7,478 nt of DNA, from contig CBINNP010000180.1 of NCBI GenBank assembly GCA_966252075.1, positions 1-7,478 on the forward strand. Reading direction: 5' to 3'. Position 1 is the first letter of the stretch; each line of letters starts with the position of its first letter. Source of the DNA: Solimonas sp966252075. GTDB lineage: Bacteria; Pseudomonadota; Gammaproteobacteria; Nevskiales; Nevskiaceae. Shown here in pieces: positions 5,562-7,478 of this stretch. Position numbers and translations under genes: made by a program. The notes beneath the pieces are model-generated. The model had not been told where the DNA came from. It saw only the letters and a list, made by a program, of their open reading frames with translations, and searched no databases.

Positions 5562-5600
5562 CGCGAGCGCATGGCGGCTGCCCGATCGCCGCAGCCCCGA

Positions 5601-5609
5601 TGCTATGCT
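5601..5609 (+). promoter_or_regulatory. Extended -10 promoter element placing the start at the ypjD ATG
   Basis: TGC-TATGCT is an extended -10 element ending 6 nt before the ypjD ATG. Standard spacing puts +1 at 5616, the A of the start codon, so the transcript may have no leader. The bases between (CGCCGC) contain no Shine-Dalgarno sequence, consistent with this reading. No convincing -35 is seen. Confidence 0.45.
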
Positions 5610-5615
5610 CGCCGC

Positions 5616-6401
5616 ATGATCCTCACTGTCCTGGCCTGCGTGCTGTACCTGACCGCGGGCTTCCTGATTTGGCGACAGCCGGCGGCCGAAGCGCCGGCCC
5701 GCTGGATTCCGCCCGTGGCCATCGCCCTGCACGGCGGCAGCCTGCTCGAGCACGTCTTCCACGGCGGCGCGATCCAGCTCGGGCTGGGCGAAGCGCTGTC
5801 GCTGTTCGCCTGGCAATCGTCGCTGCTGCTGTGGATGCTGTGCTGGCGCGAGCCGCTGCGGGTGCTGGGCATCGCCATCTATCCGATCAGCGCGGTGGCG
5901 GCGCTGGTGGCGGCGTTCTGGGTCGATCCCGCCAGCGCCGTCCCGGTCGCGGGCTGGAAGGCGCGCATCCACATCCTCTTGTCGTTGTTCTCGGCGGGGT
6001 TGCTGACACTGGCGGCGGTCAATGCCGTCGTCCTCGCGGTCCAGGATCGCCTGCTCCATCGCCATCAGCTGACCGAAATGTCGCGCGCACTGCCGCCGCT
6101 GCAAACCATGGAACGGCTGCTGTTCCAGCTGATCGGCATCGGCTTCGCCTTGCTGTCGCTGACGCTGGCCTCGGGCCTGTGGTTCATCCATGACTGGCTG
6201 GCCCAGCACCTGGCGCACAAGACGGTACTGTCGATCGCGGCCTGGCTCATCTTCGGCGTGCTGCTGCACGGTCGCGTCCGCTACGGCTGGCGCGGCCGCA
6301 CGGCGATCCGCTGGGCGCTGTCCGGCTATGCGATGCTGATTCTGGCTTATTTCGGCAGCAAGCTGATTCTGGAAGAAATCCTCGGCGTGCACTGGAGCTG
6401 A
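5616..6401 (+). CDS. ypjD: YpjD/CcsA-family inner-membrane protein (cytochrome c assembly, HemX-like)
   Basis: A 261-residue integral membrane protein of the cytochrome c assembly (CcsA/HemX) family, the same size as E. coli YpjD. About eight hydrophobic segments are visible, near residues 2-19, 30-47, 60-77, 83-102, 117-141, 167-190, 201-219 and 231-252. Family-typical stretches are H-G-G-S (39-42), R-I-H-I-L-L-S (117-123), P-L-Q-T-M-E-R-L-L-F (161-170) and the C-terminal H-K-T-V-L-S ... G-R-V-R-Y-G-W-R-G-R-T-A-I-R-W ... Y-F-G-S-K. Histidines such as H39, H119 and H201 could be haem ligands, by analogy with CcsA. The frame remains open far upstream, antisense to the metallo-hydrolase; ATG 5616 is the start that matches the family. 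It diverges from the metallo-hydrolase and precedes the CNNM gene, a conserved association next to ffh. The biochemical role of YpjD is not established. Confidence 0.92.
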   Translation: MILTVLACVLYLTAGFLIWRQPAAEAPARWIPPVAIALHGGSLLEHVFHGGAIQLGLGEALSLFAWQSSLLLWMLCWREPLRVLGIAIYPISAVAALVAAFWVDPASAVPVAGWKARIHILLSLFSAGLLTLAAVNAVVLAVQDRLLHRHQLTEMSRALPPLQTMERLLFQLIGIGFALLSLTLASGLWFIHDWLAQHLAHKTVLSIAAWLIFGVLLHGRVRYGWRGRTAIRWALSGYAMLILAYFGSKLILEEILGVHWS

Positions 6402-6414
6402 AGCGGCGCTGGCG

Positions 6415-6478
6415 CGAAGCCGTGGATTGACAGCGGCCGCCCGCTTCCGATAACTAGAACCTCAGCCACGGCCTTTCG
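6415..6478 (+). repeat. Wide inverted repeat in the ypjD-corB gap
   Basis: CGAAGCCGTGG (6415-6425) can pair with CCACGGCCTTTCG (6466-6478), 11 pairs with a 2-nt bulge, around 40 nt that contain the predicted corB promoter and a GCGGCCGC palindrome (6433-6440). The structure would form only in a transcript reading through from ypjD. It has no T-run, so it is not a clear terminator. Confidence 0.35.
6427..6454 (+). promoter_or_regulatory. Predicted sigma70 promoter of the corB-type gene
   Basis: A perfect TTGACA (6427-6432) is followed after 16 nt by GATAAC (6449-6454, 4 of 6). Transcription would begin near 6461, about 29 nt before the TTG start. It lies in the 88-nt gap between ypjD and the CNNM gene, so the latter can probably be transcribed on its own. 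Confidence 0.5.
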
Positions 6479-6489
6479 CGACCGCGCTC

Positions 6490-7478
6490 TTGGACGATAT
6501 CCCGCTAGCCGCCCTCATCGGGCTGTTGATCTTGCTGCTCATCCTGTCCGCGTTCTTCTCGGCCTCCGAGACCGGACTGATGACGCTGAACCGCTACCGC
6601 CTGAAAACCCGGGCGCAGAAGGGCGAGCGCGGCGCCCGCTATGCGCAGCGGCTGCTGCGCCGGCCGGACCGGCTGATCGGCACGATCCTGTTCAGCAATA
6701 CCTTCGTCAACAACCTCGCGGCCGCCGTGGTGGCGCTGATCGCCACGCACCTGTTCGCGCACGACAGCATCGTGCTGCTGGCCACCGGCCTGACCACCCT
6801 GGTGATGCTGATCTTCGCGCAGGTGACGCCGAAGACGCTCGGCGCCCTGCATCCGGAACGCATCGCTCTGCCCTCGGCTTATGTTTACTGGTTCCTCCGC
6901 CTGCCGCTGGTGCCGCTGGTCTGGCTGGTCAACCTGGTCAGCAACGGCCTGCTGCGGCTGTTCGGCGTGACGCCGGAAGACGCCGCGCAGCACAGCCTCA
7001 GCTCGGAGGAGTTGCGCACCGTCGTCGCCGAGGCCGGCGCGATGATTCCGCAGCGCCATCAGAAGATGCTGATGTCGATCGTCGATCTCGAAAAGGCCAC
7101 GGTCGAGGACAGCATGGTGCCGCGCAACGAGATCGTCGGCATCGACATCAGCGACCCGATCGAGACCATCCGCCAGCTGGTGATCGAAAGCCCGCACACG
7201 CGGCTACCGGTATTCGACGGCTCGATCGACAATCTCAAGGGTGTGCTGCATCTGCGCCGCGCGGTGCGGCTGGCCGCTGAGGACCGGCTCGACATCGATC
7301 ACCTGCTGGAAATGTCGACCGAGCCCTACTTCATCCCGGAAGGCACGCCGCTCAACCAGCAGCTGCTGAACTTCCAGAACCAGAAGCGTCGCGTCGGCTT
7401 CGTCGTCGACGAGTATGGCGACATCCAGGGCCTGATCGCGCTGGAAGACATCCTCCAGGAAGTGGTCGGTGAATTCAC
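6490..7478 (+). CDS. corB: CNNM/CorB (YfjD-type) transporter protein with CBS domains, 3' end outside the window
   Basis: An inner-membrane protein of the CNNM/CorC family, linked to magnesium and cobalt transport or homeostasis. The visible 329 residues align along their length with E. coli YfjD (CorB, about 428 residues); some 100 residues, including the C-terminal CorC/HlyC domain, lie beyond the edge. In order: a membrane domain (1 to about 155) with S-A-S-E-T-G (24-29), R-K/R-P-D-R-L-I type loop, S-N-T-F-V-N-N (69-75) and F-A-Q-V-T-P-K-T (109-116); an acidic linker S-S-E-E-L-R-T-V-V; and a CBS pair from about 205, with M-V-P-R-N-E-I-V-G-I-D and V-V-D-E-Y-G-D-I-Q-G-L. Gln111 replaces the glutamate usual in this motif. 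The start is a TTG at 6490: an in-frame TAA at 6451 leaves no ATG or GTG, and the position matches the YfjD N-terminus. No Shine-Dalgarno sequence is visible. Confidence 0.93.
   Translation, partial: MDDIPLAALIGLLILLLILSAFFSASETGLMTLNRYRLKTRAQKGERGARYAQRLLRRPDRLIGTILFSNTFVNNLAAAVVALIATHLFAHDSIVLLATGLTTLVMLIFAQVTPKTLGALHPERIALPSAYVYWFLRLPLVPLVWLVNLVSNGLLRLFGVTPEDAAQHSLSSEELRTVVAEAGAMIPQRHQKMLMSIVDLEKATVEDSMVPRNEIVGIDISDPIETIRQLVIESPHTRLPVFDGSIDNLKGVLHLRRAVRLAAEDRLDIDHLLEMSTEPYFIPEGTPLNQQLLNFQNQKRRVGFVVDEYGDIQGLIALEDILQEVVGEF

Noticed and set aside
5525..5572. Sixteen-residue N-terminal extension of the metallo-hydrolase from ATG 5572
   Set aside because: The added residues match nothing in the family, and the likely -10 element lies downstream of that ATG.
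3116..6193. Open frame of 1025 codons on the plus strand
   Set aside because: It runs antisense to ffh and the metallo-hydrolase and then out of frame through ypjD. The product is low-complexity, rich in Arg, Ala, Leu, Asp and His with no recognisable domain. Long antisense frames are expected in GC-rich coding DNA.
5556..6392. 278-codon minus-strand frame opposite ypjD
   Set aside because: ypjD gives a clear multi-spanning membrane protein on the plus strand, while this frame gives a Gln/Arg/Ala/Asp-rich shadow.
6505..7197. 230-codon frame on the minus strand within the CNNM gene
   Set aside because: It is antisense to a well-matched corB coding region and encodes a Gln/Arg/Asp/His-rich product typical of codon-bias shadows.
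1..7478. Novel defence, mobile or multi-gene accessory system
   Set aside because: No integrase, transposase, CRISPR repeats, toxin-antitoxin pair, reverse transcriptase or atypical base composition was seen. Almost every gene belongs to a known housekeeping or conserved neighbourhood family.

Overview
The window looks like ordinary, GC-rich chromosomal DNA from a gammaproteobacterium. The gene order is the main evidence: ffh, rpsP, rimM, trmD and rplS on one strand, diverging from a ypjD-type cytochrome c assembly gene and a corB/yfjD-type CNNM gene, is the layout known from Escherichia coli and its relatives. The protein sequences are clearly gammaproteobacterial but not enterobacterial. 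A Xanthomonadales/Nevskiales-like lineage is my guess only. I see no tRNA, rRNA, CRISPR array, insertion sequence or other mobile DNA.

Layout, left to right. Positions 1-29 hold the first codons of a minus-strand gene that leaves the window; it overlaps by 4 bp a TetR-family regulator (26-664) with a DUF1956/CecR-like C-terminal domain. A near-perfect 31-bp palindrome covers the regulator's predicted -10 region and Shine-Dalgarno site, so the regulator probably represses itself and the genes after it. Next is a strong rho-independent terminator (737-771, minus) with a second GC-rich hairpin just before it; together they close the ribosomal operon. That operon reads leftward: rpsP (2450-2707), rimM, trmD and rplS, with gaps of 3 nt, a 1-nt overlap and 20 nt. 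A 125-nt gap (2708-2832) upstream of rpsP contains a good promoter, a perfect 9-bp-arm inverted repeat over the -35 region, and a possible leader stem-loop.

Further right on the minus strand are a secreted or lipid-anchored TlpA-like thioredoxin (2833-3354), the SRP GTPase gene ffh (3359-4720) only 4 nt before it, and a metallo-beta-lactamase-fold protein resembling class II cyclic-nucleotide phosphodiesterases (4754-5524). A divergent promoter region (about 5525-5615) separates these from ypjD (5616-6401, plus) and a CNNM/CorB protein (6490 to the window end, plus, truncated by the window).

The genes fall into a translation and protein-export block (S16, 16S rRNA processing factor, tRNA m1G37 methyltransferase, L19, SRP54), an envelope redox/cytochrome theme (TlpA-like protein, YpjD), a predicted metal-ion transporter, and a separate regulator-led operon at the left edge. 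I did not find an undescribed multi-gene system. The items most worth a second look are the TetR operator, the inverted repeat over the rpsP promoter, the predicted leaderless start of ypjD, the Glu-to-Gln change in the CNNM core motif, and the insertion of a tlpA-like gene between ffh and rpsP. Promoter, operator and start-codon calls were made by eye; none has been tested computationally.
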